This document shows positions 32,140 to 44,270 of a stretch of 64,000 nt of DNA, piece after piece. Numbering within the stretch: position 1 is the stretch's first letter; every line of letters starts with the position of its first letter. Where the stretch lies: assembly GCA_024291935.2 (NCBI GenBank), contig CM044315.1, positions 57,448,385 to 57,512,384 on the forward strand, given 5' to 3'. The notes below the pieces were generated by a model, which worked only from the letters and a program-made list of their open reading frames with translations, did not search any database and was not told the DNA's origin. The position numbers were made by a program, and so were the translations under genes. The stretch comes from Okapia johnstoni (Eukaryota; Chordata; Mammalia; Artiodactyla; Giraffidae).

Positions 32140-33219
32140 CAGTTCAGTTCAGTTCAGTCGCTCAGTCATGTCTGACTCTTTGCGACCCCATGAATCGCAG
32201 CACGCCAGGCCTCCCTGTCCATCACCAACTCCCGGAGTTTACCCAAATCCATGTCCATCGAGTCGGTGATGCCATCCAACCATCTCATCCTCTGTCGTCC
32301 CCTTCTCCTCCTGCCCCCAATCCTTCCCAGCATTAGGGTCTTTTCCAATGAGTTAACTCTTCGCATGAGGTGGCCAAAGTATTGGAGTTTCAGCTTCAAC
32401 ATCAGTCCTTCCAATGAACACCCAGGGCTGATCTCCTTTAGGATGGACTGGTTGGATCTCCTTGCAGTCCAGGGGACTCTCAAGAGTCTTTTCCAACACC
32501 ACAGTTCAAAAGCATCAATTCTTTGGCACTCAGCTTTCTTCACCGTCCAACTCTCACATCCATACGTGACCACTGGAAAAACCATAGCCTTGACTAGACG
32601 GACCTTTGTTGACAAAGTAATGTCTTTGCTTTTAAATATGCTATCTAGGTCGGTCATAACCTTCCTTCCAAGGAGTAAGCGTCTTTTAATTTCATGGCTG
32701 CAGTCACCATCAGCAGTGATTCTGGAGCCCAGAAAAATAAAGTCTGACACTGTTTCCACTGTTTCCCCATCTATTTGCCATGAAGTGATGGGACCAGATG
32801 CCATGATCTTAGTTTTCTGAACTTTGAGCTTGAAGCCAACTTTTTCACTTTCCTCTGGTAGCTCAGACAGTAAAGTGTCTGCCCGCAGTGCAGGAGACCT
32901 GGGTTCGATCCCCAAGTCGGGAAGATCCCCTAGAGAAGGAAATGGCAACCCACTCTAGTACTGTTGCCTAGAATATTCCATGGATGGAGGAGCCTGGTGG
33001 GCCACAGTCCATGGGGTCACAAAGAGTCGGACACGACTGAGTGACTTCACTTTCACTTTCATTTTCACTCTCCTCTTTCACCTTCATCAAGAGCCTCTTT
33101 GGTTCTTCTTCACTTTCTGCCATAAGGGTGGTGTCATCTGCATATCTGAGGTTATTGATATTTCTCCCAGCAATCTTCATTCCAGCTTGTGTTTCTTCCA
33201 GCCCAGCATTTCTCGTGAT
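32140..33219 (-). mobile_element. BovB LINE, 5'-truncated, with nested Bov-tA
   Basis: Reverse BovB from the ttcagttcag terminus to the YADD region. The minus frame 32166-32948 (260 codons) is uninterrupted over the C-terminal domain ([51 protein letters not shown]) but its first ~30 codons are SINE text. A second minus frame at 32968-33354 carries NINNLRYADDTTLMAESEE, retaining the YADD catalytic motif. A Bov-tA at 32856-33061 splits the two. A 5-bp gtgat (32135-32139 region and 33215-33219) is a weak TSD. Confidence 0.93.
32842..33075 (+). mobile_element. Bov-tA SINE nested in BovB
   Basis: Forward Bov-tA lacking the first bases of the head (ggtagctcagacagtaaag, gggttcgatccccaag, gaaggaaatggcaaccc, ggagcctggtgggccac, gagtcggacacgactgagtg). 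The flanks ttttcactttcctct (from 32842) and ttttcactctcctct (from 33062) are a TSD differing at one base; both belong to BovB. Insertion about 32856-33061. Confidence 0.93.
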
Positions 33220-33229
33220 AGCAAGGTTC

Positions 33230-33400
33230 AAAGCTGCATGGTAGAGCAAAAAATGCAAGGCCTGTGAGTTCAGACAGCCCCAGTTTTGACTCTTAACTCT
33301 GCCACATGTTGGCTTGTAGTTTTGGGGAAAACATTTAAACTTGCTGAACATCAAATGTCCTTAGCTCTAAAATGGGTATAGTATTTTCTATCTTTTGGCA
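33230..33400 (+). repeat. MIR SINE
   Basis: gttcaaagctgcatggtag, tgagttcagacagccccag, actcttaactctgccacatg, agctctaaaatgggtatag. Collinear with MIR. Confidence 0.65.
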
Positions 33401-33482
33401 TTGTTTATATTCCCAGTGCCTAGTTCCGTGCCCAGCACTGGATAGAGGCTCAGCAGTTGGTTGTTGGCTGAACAAAAAGAAA

Positions 33483-33600
33483 GGATAGATGGTTGGATGG
33501 TTAGTTGGGTGGCTAGTTAGATCAATGGATGGATGGTTAAATAGACAGATGATTGATGGATGGATGGTTGGATGAATGAATGGATGGAACAATTACTATG
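33483..33600 (+). repeat. (GGAT/GGTT)n simple repeat
   Basis: Imperfect tetranucleotides ggat, ggtt, tgat over about 118 bp. Gives the Pro/Ile/His-rich chance frame at 33335-33592 on the minus strand. Confidence 0.85.
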
Positions 33601-33995
33601 GATGGAGAAAGACTAAGAACCTCTGTGCTAAATGATTATAAGTCATCTATAACAAGTCATATTTGCCCTATTAGCTTGAAATTTGCCAAACTAGTTTTCT
33701 CACTTTGAAGTTAGTGGGGATCAAATTAAGAAGCCATAAACCTCTCTTTTGTCATCTCATGCATATCAAGGCTATAAATAACAGAAAAGAAAATATGACT
33801 AATTGTGGCCCTAACAAGGAGGAGTTTTTTCCCCTACATATTCAGAAAGTCTAGAGGAGGTGGTCACTTCTTTCATTTGCCACTGATGATCTGTGTCTTT
33901 TTCATTCCTTGGATCTACTATTTTTGAAATTTAGACTTGCTTTCTTAGGGTTATCACAGTTGTGTGCTTTACTACCAGTTTCAAGTTGAGAACCA
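33601..33995. other. Unique non-coding DNA
   Basis: Nothing recognised. Confidence 0.45.
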
Positions 33996-35153
33996 AGGAG
34001 GCTTGTTGTTGTTCAGTTGCTCAGTCATGTCTGATTCTTTGTGACTCCATGGCACTGCAGCATGCCAGGTTTCCCTGTCCATCACCAATTCCTGAAGCTT
34101 ACTCAAACTCATGTCCATCGAGTCGGTGATGCCATCCAACCATCTCATCCTCTGTCGTCCTCTTCTCCTGCCTTCAATCTTTCCCAGCATCAGGGTCTTT
34201 TCAAATAAGTCAGTTCTTCACATAAGGTGGCCAAAGTATTGGAGTTTCAGCTTCAGCATCAGTCTTTCCAATGAATATTCAGGACTGATCTTCTTTAGGA
34301 TGGACTGGTTGGACCTCCTTGCAGTCCAAGGGACTCTCAAGAGTCTTCTCCAACACCACAGTTCAAAAGCATCAATTCTTTGGAGCTCAACTTTCTTTAT
34401 AGTCCAACTCTTACATCCGTAGATGACTACTGGAAAAACTGTAGCTTTGACTAGATGGACCTTTGTTGGCAAAGTAATGTCTCTGCTTTTTAATATGCTG
34501 TCTAGGTTGGTCATAACTTTCCTTCCAAGGAGTAAGCGTCTTTTAATTTCATGGCTGCAGTCACCATCTGCAGTGATTTTGGAGCCCTCCAAAAATAAAG
34601 TCTGTCACTGTTTCCATTGTTTCCCCATCTATTTGCCATGAAGTGATGGGACCGGATGCCATGATCTTAGTTTTCTGAATGTTGAGTTTTAAGCCAACTT
34701 TTTCACTTTACTCTTTCACGTTCAAGAGGATGTACTCTGCATATAAGTTAAATAAGCTAGGTGACAATATACAGCCTTGACGTATTCCTTTCCCAATTTG
34801 GAACCATGTTCAGTTCTAACTATTGCTTCTTGACCTGCATACAGGTTTCTCAGGAGGCAGTTAAAGTGGCTGGTATCCCCATATCTTTAAGAATTTTCCA
34901 CAGTTTGTTGTGATCCACAGAGTATGTTGTGATCCACACAGTCAAAGGCGTTAGCCTAGTCGATGAAGCAGAAGTAGATGTTTTTCTGGAATTCTCTTGC
35001 TTTTTCTATGATCCAACAGATGGCAATTTGATCTCTGATTTCTCTGCCTTTTCTAAATCCATGCTGAACATCTGGAAGTTCTTGGTTCACATACTGTTGA
35101 AGCCTGGCTTGGAGAATTTTGAGCATTACTTTGCTAGTCTTTTGTGAGGAGGC
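33996..35153 (-). mobile_element. BovB LINE, 5'-truncated (about 1.14 kb) with 7-bp TSD
   Basis: Reverse BovB from a (gtt) tail to upstream of the RT core (gcctggcttggagaatttt). The minus frames at 33981-34190 and 34218-34592 cover the C-terminal domain; the region coding for the YADD box (about 34700-34740) is deleted, since caagaggatgtactctgc joins sequences normally about 130 bp apart. The flanks aggaggc at 33996-34002 and 35147-35153 match, giving 34003-35146. Confidence 0.92.
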
Positions 35154-35984
35154 AGAATTTTCCCAGCATCCTCATACTATGTCCCCTCAGGACTTTCTGA
35201 GCTGACAGCAACAGCCACCCTTATGCCAGTGCTCCCACCTTTCCTGAGCTCACAGCATCTGCACACAAATAGACTGGGGTTCTGTTATCAGGGAAATGTT
35301 GAGGGTTGTGTGGAGTCCTTTTCACAGAAGTGAACTGGTTAAAAAAAAAAAAAGCAAAAGTTCAACTTTAATGGATATGATTAGCTTGCAAAACTTTGTA
35401 ATATGTATTAGGAGATTCGGATTTGCAAGACCCCAATTAGGGTGTTAAGATTCTGCTGGTTTTAAGCTGGGTAGAAATGTTTTTGTGACTATATGTCTCT
35501 TTATTGTGTGTGTGTGAAGGTTTTTTTCCTCCTCTTCTTCTTTGAGTGGCAGAAGCAAAGAGGAGGAAGAGTTAAAGTAGGAAAATATTTTCTGGAGTTA
35601 GTGCAAGGCCTCTGAAATGCTGCAACCCTGACTTGCCAGAAGCCCTGTGCTGAAACTGGCCAAAAAAACTGTTAACAAAATACTTCCCAACCAAGCTAAA
35701 TGAAGAGAAGAAAATATAAAACAGTATGGGCGGAGGCAGAGGGGATTGATACTCTGAAAGGAAGGCTGGCAGTGAAACTTTGCAGAAAGTGCAGGAATTT
35801 AAGAGTTGTTCACTAGTGTGCAGTTTATGCTGGCTCTGCTCAGGTTCAATGCTCAGAAAGCAGAGGAAGAAAGGACACCACTTGCCTAACCTGAGAAGGA
35901 TGCAAAGACTACAGTGGGATTAAGTCCAGAGTTAAGTTATACATACACACATTCTAGGAATCCAGATTGTGGTTTAAAACAAAT
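35154..35984. other. Unique non-coding DNA
   Basis: Poly-A run at about 35341-35353. No gene or repeat recognised. Confidence 0.45.
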
Positions 35985-35987
35985 ATA

Positions 35988-36034
<47 letters not shown>

Positions 36035-36056
36035 ATATGTATGTATGTATGTATGT
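35985..36056 (+). repeat. (TA)n/(TG)n/(TATG)n compound microsatellite
   Basis: An uninterrupted at run of about 28 bp flanked by gt and atgt units. Likely length-variable among individuals. Confidence 0.9.
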
Positions 36057-37364
36057 TTATCAAAGTATTTTTGTGGAGCTTTGGACTTGGATGACAAAAT
36101 TCTTAATAATCAATGTCTGCCATTTTCCTCTTTTGGAGAAGAGGAAATCCAACAACTTACATTCCTAAATAAATAGGATTTTGTGTCACAGACATCACAA
36201 CTTTTAAGCTTTAAAAAAATGCACATGTCAGTAGAAGTTCACCAAGACTTGCAGTATTTGATTTATTGCATTTCATTCATTGAAGAGGTAAAAGGGCAGA
36301 ACTGATACCAGTCAGTGTTTTATGTTTATGTTATCTCTGCTCTTAGAATTTGACCATATCCTTGAACTGTGCTATTTCTCAAATGACTGGAGATGAATAA
36401 TATCCTGTTTTTATATAAGGATTTCAAAATCTCATGTATAAAAGCTCCCGAAAGATGATACTTGAAGAAAAGACACAGTAGACAAATGCCAGTTGACTGG
36501 ACTCTCTGAAGCTGAGGTTTGCTAAGAGGCCAAGGAGAGAAGGGTGGAATTCAGAGAGAGATACTAGTCTCTACGGGGTTGCATTCACTGCCACACTGGG
36601 AAAATGCCAGAGGGCTGGGAATGGCTGTCCCCTCGGAGCTCACACTGACCACCTGGTGCCTCATCATAAATGGATCTCATTCATGAAGGAAACACTACTC
36701 TTCTGAAAAGCACCCATATTGAAGAAGCAACCAGAAAACCCAGATGTATAGGGGATGCCTGGCAAGAGGGATCTGTGTCTCCTCCTTCCTCTGTCTCTTC
36801 CAAAGAGTTTCCTTAATATTTCCCAGTATTTTCTGTGACCACTGGGGCCCAAACTCCCTGGAAGCATACAACAAAAGTAGTGTAGCCAACCACTTGGCAT
36901 TGAAATCTGAGCCAGCTGTATTCAGAATTAGCTGAAAGAAACACTGCCACTATCATAAATAAGGCAGACAGTTCTCTTTATTAGTTGAATTCTCTGAGCA
37001 TTTTTTTAAGATAATAATGCTTTAAGGCTTTAGTAAGAGGCAGAAGACTGTAAAACATGTCAGATGCTTAGTAAAAACTCAGAGTGTAGCTATGAGTTTG
37101 TATGCATTGAGCTGGGTGACCACACCACTGACCCTCCAGGGGATGGGGCACCCTAGCCCAACTCCTGGTGGGGTGTTTTAGGAAGGGCAGACATACCAGA
37201 ATCTAAAATGTGTGTGTGGGGGTGGGGTCATTTAAAAATCATGTCTTATGATTCACTTGGGGAAAGGGAATATTTACTTTCATAACACAAACATCTGAAA
37301 ATCGAGTTCAACAAAACATTTCTGGTTAGTTGACAATATGCATTCATTCAGTAACAAAAAAAGA
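36057..37364. other. Unique non-coding DNA
   Basis: No recognised gene or repeat. The overlapping frames at 36664-36935 on both strands have no domain. Confidence 0.45.
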
Positions 37365-38215
37365 TTATTTTATGGAATGCCTAGTCTGTGTCAGGCGTCG
37401 CCTCGGGCACTGAGGGTCCAGCAGGGAACAAACAACGTCCTTTTCTCGTGGAGTTTACATTCCAGTGGAGGACAGGGCTCGTAACTCAATAGGACAGAAA
37501 ATAAAGTGCTAAGTACTATGAAGAAAAGCAAATCAGGGTACGGGAAGAGAGAGAGGACACTTGTCAGAGACCAGCAGGGAGGCCGCCAAGTGTGCAGGCC
37601 TATGGCGTCTGTAAAAAGAAGGCCATCAACACGAACGATCAATGTCTAGGCTCGAAGCAGAGATTGTGTGGTGTGTTTGAGAAAAGGGGAGGTCATTGTG
37701 ACCGGATAGAGTGACCCGGTCCAGGTCCTGCAAAGCCTGATAGACAAAGGGTTGCCAGTAGTGGGTGCGCGAAGTATGCTGGGAAGGAAGCCATTGGAGA
37801 GTTTTAGCAAAGGATTAAGTCATCTGAGGATGCCAGTTGCCCCCTGCTGGGAGGGAGCAAGACATCAGCAGATGTCACCAGGTGAGAAATGCTGCCTGTT
37901 TGGACAAGGAAGAAGGGAGGGGAGGGATACTAAGATGTGATTGGATTTGGGAGATGTTTTGGAGGTAGGGCTGACAGGATGTGCTGACAGTTGACTGGAT
38001 GTAGAGTAGGTAAGAATGGAGCCTAAGATGACTGAGGATTTCGCCTTGAACAGGAAGCATGAATGGTGGTGTCCCGCTTTCAGCACTGGCAGTCCCAGGG
38101 GGGGAGCCGTATGGGGAGATTATTAATTAGGCTGTGGCCTTTGTTGTAAGTTTGAGATGCCTAATAAGGCTTCATTGAGGAGATGTTAAGTCAGAGAAGA
38201 GCCTTGAAATGGACT
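37365..38215 (-). repeat. L2 LINE, long reverse copy (about 850 bp)
   Basis: Reverse L2 landmarks run collinearly: gcctagtctgtgtcaggcg, gagtttacattccagtgg, gcaaagcctgatagacaaag, ggaagccattggagagtttt, agggctgacaggatgtgctg, aagatgactgaggatttcgc, and gtaagtttgagatgcctaa. No open frame survives. It is one of the longest old repeats in the window. Confidence 0.7.
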
Positions 38216-41200
38216 TGTAGATATTAAAGATTGAGGGAAGAGGAGAGAATCCAGCCAAGGGGTAGATATCATAGTTTCCTAAAACAGCTTAGGAAGGACA
38301 CATCAGAAGCTGTTTGGGGAAGGGAAGGAGAAAGTTTTTATGGTTATCAGAAATGAGTGTAAGTTTTAAAAGGTTAAAAAAGACTGTTTACATCATCAGT
38401 ATCCACAGCTGCTCCCAGAATCAAGGAAGACATAGTCATAGAAATAAAAACTAGCTTTGCCAATAGAAGATAAATAGGAAATAGCTGATTTCTGAACTGG
38501 CTGTTCTGTTGAGCTTCTCCTAGACCACTGTGAACTTCTTAGGTTTAGCTAGATAGAAATATGTACATCTAGATTTTTAAAAATTTATTGGAAGCCTAGG
38601 ATGTGTTAAATAAAGAGCTCATTCTTGTGGGAAGGAAAACAAATACATGGAAATTTAAAGTGTAGTCTGTGTAGTCAGAGGACCTTATAATCAAGTTGTC
38701 ATGCAGATGCATTAAGAAATAAGATACATGAGGGTTCAAGGCGAAGGTTGGGTATGAAAATGGATAACCCACAGTCAGAATGTTGCTGAATGCCCTGGAC
38801 CGCCTTCAAAATCGTCCCAGTGGTATGGTGACTGGCAGATTTTTTTTTTCTTGGTTCTGGGTGGTGGTGGTGGTGCAGTGGGTATATGCCTGTATACTTC
38901 CCCGAAGTAGTGTCAGCAGTTTGTGTCCAGAATGTGTATAAAATGCATGAGAATGTCCATGAGAATGTCTGGAGTAGGGTACAAACTAAGTTAGAATAGA
39001 GGCAGCAAAGATGGCTTTACCCAGAAAGCAAGTACAAGTGGTAGGTGTAAAAACAGGAAGTTTGTACCAATTTTCTTAGAAGCTGTCTTCTTGTTGAATT
39101 GTGGCTTTGAGTGGATTATATTGAACATAGTTGGATTTGCTTGCTTGTTTGTTTAAGCTGTTGGTCTCTTGATAATATGGGGTAAAGAACAATTTCTAGA
39201 AGATTCTCAGTGCCCAGGCATGTCTTTGGTGGCTACAATGAAAGACTGAACCATTCAGTAGAGTCCAAGTGCCCAAACCAGGGTGGAATATTTCACAGCA
39301 TGGCACTCCATGTGGCTGTGAACATAGGCGACTTGGAGAGAGCCACTCGCAGGCCAGCTTGAGGCCCACTTGTCATTTCCTTATCCTCTGAGTCCAGGGC
39401 CTGCAGACGTACACTCACCCATAGCAAAGTCTGGCAGAGTGAAAACAAAACCTCTGTCCTGTTTTTCTGACCCAGGCTTAGGGCTGTGCCCTTTGCTGCA
39501 TCCTGCCCTCATTGTGCTGCCTGACTCTGTACAGCGGACATAACCCGAATATTTCTGCGATGAATCTCTCTGTCTCAGTGTCTGATGGAAAGTGTGTCAT
39601 GGAGAGGAGTGCTATGATTAGAGAGCTAGGTCTCATGGAGAGAATGATTATTTTCATTGTATCTGCAGAACCTCAGTTAGCCAGAATACCTTGGACTTTT
39701 TAGAGGGAAGCATAGTTCTAATATACATGCCCCGAACTTTTCAGAGGGAAACATGGTTCTAATATACGTTACCAGTCATTAATGCTGCTACGTTTCACTC
39801 TTTTTTAAAAAAGTTTTCTGAGGCTAATAAAATTGAACCCTACTGAATGGTTTTCTTCCTTGAATAGCTCTGTTCAAGCACGATTGGATTTTGAAAATAG
39901 TGGGGTTTTTTTTCCTTGAAAACTAATCAGAAATGTGTTGAAGATCATTGTCTGTTGCAGGAAGAAAAAAAAGCCTAAGGTCATATCTCCATCCATTCCT
40001 GTTTCAGGAATCCTCACAAGGAGCATTGAGCCTTAATAACATTAGCTGAGCTTCATGGGGGGTGAGGGTGGGGGGTGCCTCTGAAGCAGGATTGAACAGT
40101 GGGCCCTTGGCTCTTATCAGTTTGAAGTCTTTCTGCATCTTCTGCTGACTACACACCCTGGGGGCTGTTTTACTCATCACCCTGTTGCAAGGAAAGCAGT
40201 GCTCTTGAAGAGCTTGTGTTTCCTTTTATCAGACGAGAGCTGTGGGCCGTGGCTGTTTGAGTCAACAGCACTGAAGCGAAAACTCAAGTATGGCCATCAT
40301 CTAATCCACAAACCCTGGTACTTTTTTTCTGTAGTTCTCCATGGCCCAATTTTTTACCCCCAATCATTCTATAAAATTTATTAGCTGCTCTCTGCCCTTC
40401 AGATATTGCCATAAAGTAATATCCTATTGGACCTATAGTTATTGGAAACCGTGTTGTTGTTTTTCTTTGTCTTCTCTGCTTTCTTAACTGTCTGTTAGCT
40501 GGTAAGAAGATAAGCCATTACAATGGGTTAGGTCCCTAGTCAACAAAGTAATGAAAATATGTTTATGACTCTGTGTAAGTAAATAGTTTCATTTATTTAA
40601 GGATGATTTGCTGTATTAAATTTGAAAGGTATTTGGTTAATTCTCAATCAACAACAGGAAACACAGAAATTAAATTCAGACCCATCTTTTGGCTGATTAC
40701 TGTGTTCGGTAAGCATTTAGTTAGTGATTCCCTTTAGCACAACAGCTAGTGATCACTAGGCCCTAAGCTAATCATTGTGCTTTGAAAATATAATTCAGTG
40801 TGAATTATTGCAAATGATATAGGGTCCCCAGACAAGCCCCTGAGATGTCCAGGAGGGTCCTGTAGCTCAGAGTCTAGATTAGCTTCCAGGGGGTTAGATC
40901 ACATTGAACTTTGCACCAGTTCTAATATAAAAGCCTAGGGCATAAACCCTATTGTCCACTTCATGTACCTCACAAACTCTGAGTAGGTGACCACCATCAT
41001 AGTTTGTATGGCACTGGGTGGTGGTGGTGGGATTCCTGGGACATGAGACTTTTTGATGTTAGCACTGGAATGTTCCAGCCATACCAAGATGAGTTGGTTT
41101 CTTTAGTCAGATGTGGAATCAGTTAACAGAAAGGCATATCAATGAATACTGTCGTCTAAAATCAACAACTTTTCTGTAGAATAAGATGATTCTGTCTTCC

Positions 41201-41604
41201 CCATGGGGTAGTGATAAGGCCTGCTCACTACTCCTATTGTGAGGTTGGGAAGCTGGCTGTGTGTTTTTCCTTGAAAGTGGGGACCAGCATCATCTCTGAT
41301 GGGGCAGTCTGTCTCCTTGCCCTCCTCCAGAGGCCTGTCACCTAAGGGGGACTTGACTGTTCCTTCTGGATGAATCAGTGCCAGCTCTTCCTGGTATGAG
41401 GGTGTTAGAGAGCCTGAGTTCTTTCTATTTCTAAGCCTTATGCTTCTCACTGTGGTTATCCCCTTTAGGTTCTACCTGCTACTGCCTCTTACGTAATAGG
41501 GCCTCTCACTGTTTGCTATTTTTTTTCCTGAATATATGAAATCTTTAATTATTTCAATTTGCCATATCACTTGGCATATAAAGTTGGTTGGAGAAATGCT
41601 CAAA
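38216..41604. other. Mostly unique non-coding DNA
   Basis: About 38575-38720 resembles a reverse L2 terminus (aaataaagagctcattcttg). A ~40-bp tandem duplication is listed separately. No gene or RNA was recognised in this 3.4-kb stretch, the longest repeat-poor part of the window; open frames (for example 41139-41450 minus) lack domains. Confidence 0.45.
39694..39767 (+). repeat. Local tandem duplication, two ~40-bp units
   Basis: Unit 1 (39694-39726) and unit 2 (39734-39767) share actttt.agagggaa.cat and gttctaatatac with a few substitutions. A local slippage or duplication product. Confidence 0.75.
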
Positions 41605-41855
41605 TATTTTTTTCAGATTTTTAAAAAAATTATTGAAATATAGTTGATTTACAGTGTTAGTTCAGGTGTACAGCAAAGTGATTCAGTTACACACATATAT
41701 ATACACAAATATAGACATTCTTTTTTTTACATAGGTTATTACATGCTATTGAGTATAGTTCCTTGTGCTATACAGTAGGTCCTTGTTGGTTATCTATTTT
41801 ATATATAGTAGTGTGCATATTTTAATCCAGTTCTAAAAGATACATATACCCCAAT
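41605..41855 (-). mobile_element. L1 3' end, reverse orientation
   Basis: Reverse L1 3' UTR: attgaaatatagttgattta, caggtgtacagcaaagtgat, gctatacagtaggtccttg, ttggttatctattttatata. The same UTR type occurs forward at 50166-50480. Confidence 0.8.
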
Positions 41856-41879
41856 GTTCACTGAAATCCTTACTCTCAA

Positions 41880-42245
41880 AATTGCAGCCAGAGCAAACAA
41901 AGGTACTTGCTTCCCCTCCAGCGTTTGTACAAACTGTTCCGTCTGCCTTGCTCATGCCTCCCTCCTTTCATCTTCTGGCTAACCCTGGTCATCCTTTACA
42001 TTTTCACTTTGATTCCACTTCTCCCTGGATGCCTTCCGTGATCATCCCAGACTGGTACAGGCACCATTACTCTGTGTTCTTGGACCTCCTTGGACTTAAC
42101 ATGGTATATTACATGCCTCTGGAGTTGTAATTGTCTGATCAGTCATCCCTGTGACTCATGGTAGACTCCTTGTGGAGAAGGAATGTATTTTGTTCTTTGT
42201 TTTACCCACAGAGCCTTCCATATTGCCAGGCTCATAGTAGGTATA
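41880..42245 (+). repeat. L2 LINE 3' end
   Basis: Collinear L2: ttccgtctgccttgctcatg, cttctggctaaccctggtc, ggatgccttccgtgatcatc, gtagactccttgtggagaag and ccaggctcatagtaggtat. The 82-codon frame at 41882-42130 is an L2 remnant, not a host gene. Confidence 0.75.
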
Positions 42246-43194
42246 GTGAGGCTTATAAGGAGCAGGAGAGTGGAAGAGCTGCCAAGGAGCAGACCACTTT
42301 TATATACAGTGGCTTTGGCCTTGCAGTGACCCTGACTGTCCTTTCAGTCCTCTTGGGGAGACATAAGCCACTCTAGATCTTTCTCAAAATAGTTACATCC
42401 TCTTCATCCATGGACCACTATCTAGTTTAGTTAGGTCTTTGTTTGCCCTATAAGACACTGAGCACGTTACAAAAATACATGTGAGGTAAACAACCCAACC
42501 ACCAAACATTATGTAAATATCAGTAGGGGAGACACAGGACCCAAGAATATTATGTAGGGTGAGGACATTCCATTTTATGTTTATTTGTGTGTACATGTCA
42601 TAAAAATATTCCCCTCTTGCAAGTTTTAATAAAATGTGAAATCTTCCCCTCAGTTCTGAAGATCTGATGACTTGCAGGATATATTATATTAAATTGTGAA
42701 TTTTGGATGTTTCATTTCATAATGTGATCCAGATTATTTTTCTCTCTCCCTTGTGGACATTAATCGTTTCCTGTGAGTTTTCCTGATATCAGGAAGCAGA
42801 TGTTCCATATTTTTATCTTGAGTTTTTTTCCAAATGGTGAACCAGGACTTTTATGTGTATTTGTGTGTGTGTGTTCACAGTGAATTTTTGAGGAATGAGT
42901 TATATCAGAATTCTCAAGTAAAAACATAACAGATATATCTACAGAATTATACAGATTTGTCCAAGGCTGGAAACGCTTTTGGATGTTCTGTTTAATGTAG
43001 TTCAGTATTGTTTAGCTAATGTAGACTTCTGGCTTAAGATTGCATTAGAACTGTTCCATGATCGTGTGCTTGCCAAGATAAAGAGTGGCGTAGCAGAAAG
43101 TGCACGGTTCATGCAAAATACACTTCAATGCCCCAGTCTTTAACCAAACTGTAATTGCTTTTTCCATTGTCTCTTAGCTCATAAAATTCTTCCC
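42246..43194. other. Unique non-coding DNA
   Basis: A short gt run at about 42862. Nothing else recognised. Confidence 0.45.
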
Positions 43195-43275
43195 CCAACT
43201 GCCCATAAAACACTGACTTGAATGCCATCTGTGTGCTGAGCAGGGTGCTAGGCTCTTTGGGAGATACACACAAAT
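43195..43275 (-). repeat. L2 3'-end scrap, reverse
   Basis: gaatgccatctgtgtgctg, agcagggtgctaggctcttt, gggagatacacacaaa. Short reverse L2 terminus. Confidence 0.5.
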
Positions 43276-43289
43276 AATATATGGAGCCT

Positions 43290-43490
43290 TTGGTTGTTGA
43301 TAACTCACTAAGTCTTGTCTGACTCTCTTGCAACCCCATGGACTATAACCTGCCAGGGTCCTCTGTCCATGGGATTTCCCAGACAAGAATACTGGAGCGG
43401 GTTGCTATTTCATTCTCCAGGGAATCCTCCTTACCCAAATATCAACCCCACATCTCCTACATTGGCAGATGGATTCTCCCATAGAAGAGC
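43290..43490 (-). mobile_element. Bov-tA SINE, diverged
   Basis: Reverse Bov-tA body: gttgataactcactaagtc, ttgcaaccccatggactata, acaagaatactggagcggg, and a decayed tRNA-like head (acattggcagatggattctc). More mutated than its neighbours, so probably older. Confidence 0.85.
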
Positions 43491-43796
43491 CCAAATATGT
43501 TCTGAAGCACCTATAATGACAGATAGAACGTGGTAGCATTTGTTGAAATTCAAGGAGAGTGGTTTCATGCAGCCAAAGAGGGAAGGAATACTTGGGGAAA
43601 GAAGTTGTACTCGAGCTTGGTTAAAAAATAATAATAAAGCAACACTAATTTTAGGTCTAAGTTATTTAATTTATTGTAACTACAGAAAAACTCTGTAAAG
43701 ATGGTCCGTAGTGTAAGCCATTGTTTGTGAGTATTTGCTAAAATCATGCTAAGATTTCTTGAGTACCTCCAGCGCAGCAGGCATAGTGCTCTGATG

Positions 43797-43960
43797 CTGT
43801 GTAGTTGTTCGTTGTCCAGTTGCTGAGTCGTGCCTGACTTTTTGCAGTCCCGTGAACTGTAGCATGATGGGCTTCTCAGTCCTCCACTATCTTCCTGAGT
43901 TTGCTCAAGCTCATGTCCATTTAGTCAATGATGCCATCCAACTTTCTCATCCTCTGTATA
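43797..43960 (-). mobile_element. BovB LINE, short 3' end (about 160 bp)
   Basis: Reverse BovB terminus: gttgtccagttgctgagtc, gctcaagctcatgtccattt, gatgccatccaactttctc, ending at ctctgta. Diverged. Confidence 0.85.
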
Positions 43961-44104
43961 AAGAATTTTAAATCAAAGACAGTGTGGAGTTGGTGCTTGG
44001 GATAATAATCCATTGTGCACAAAATACATCTCTTCATTTTACATAGTGAGCTTCCTTTCACGAGGAGCCCTTGGGTTCACAGAGCAAAGGACTGAGGCCA
44101 GTCT

Positions 44105-44270
44105 TGGCCAGCTTCAGGATTTGGGAAACCTCTGTAAGTCACCTGGCCTGTCTGAGTCTCACTTTCTCTGCTCTATAGTGGGAATTATCATCCTCCCCAG
44201 CTCACTCACAGGGTTGCTGGGAAAGTCAGAGTGTCAGTAGACACTGAAAAGCAGTCAAACGTCAAACATA
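44105..44270 (+). repeat. MIR SINE
   Basis: gggaaacctctgtaagtcac, ctgtctgagtctcactttc, gtgggaattatcatcctcc, cagggttgctgggaaagtc. Collinear with MIR. Confidence 0.65.

Noticed and set aside
32251..32820. A 189-codon plus-strand open frame
   Set aside because: It is the antisense shadow of the BovB C-terminal domain. The same shadow recurs in every reverse BovB copy here (18040-18735, 26546-26914, 51025-51474).
33483..33600. Direct repeats resembling a CRISPR array
   Set aside because: They are ggat/ggtt tetranucleotides without spacers, in mammalian DNA.
40440..40500. Strong plus-strand splice acceptor (pyrimidine tract ending ctgttag)
   Set aside because: No matching donor gives an open exon of sensible length downstream.
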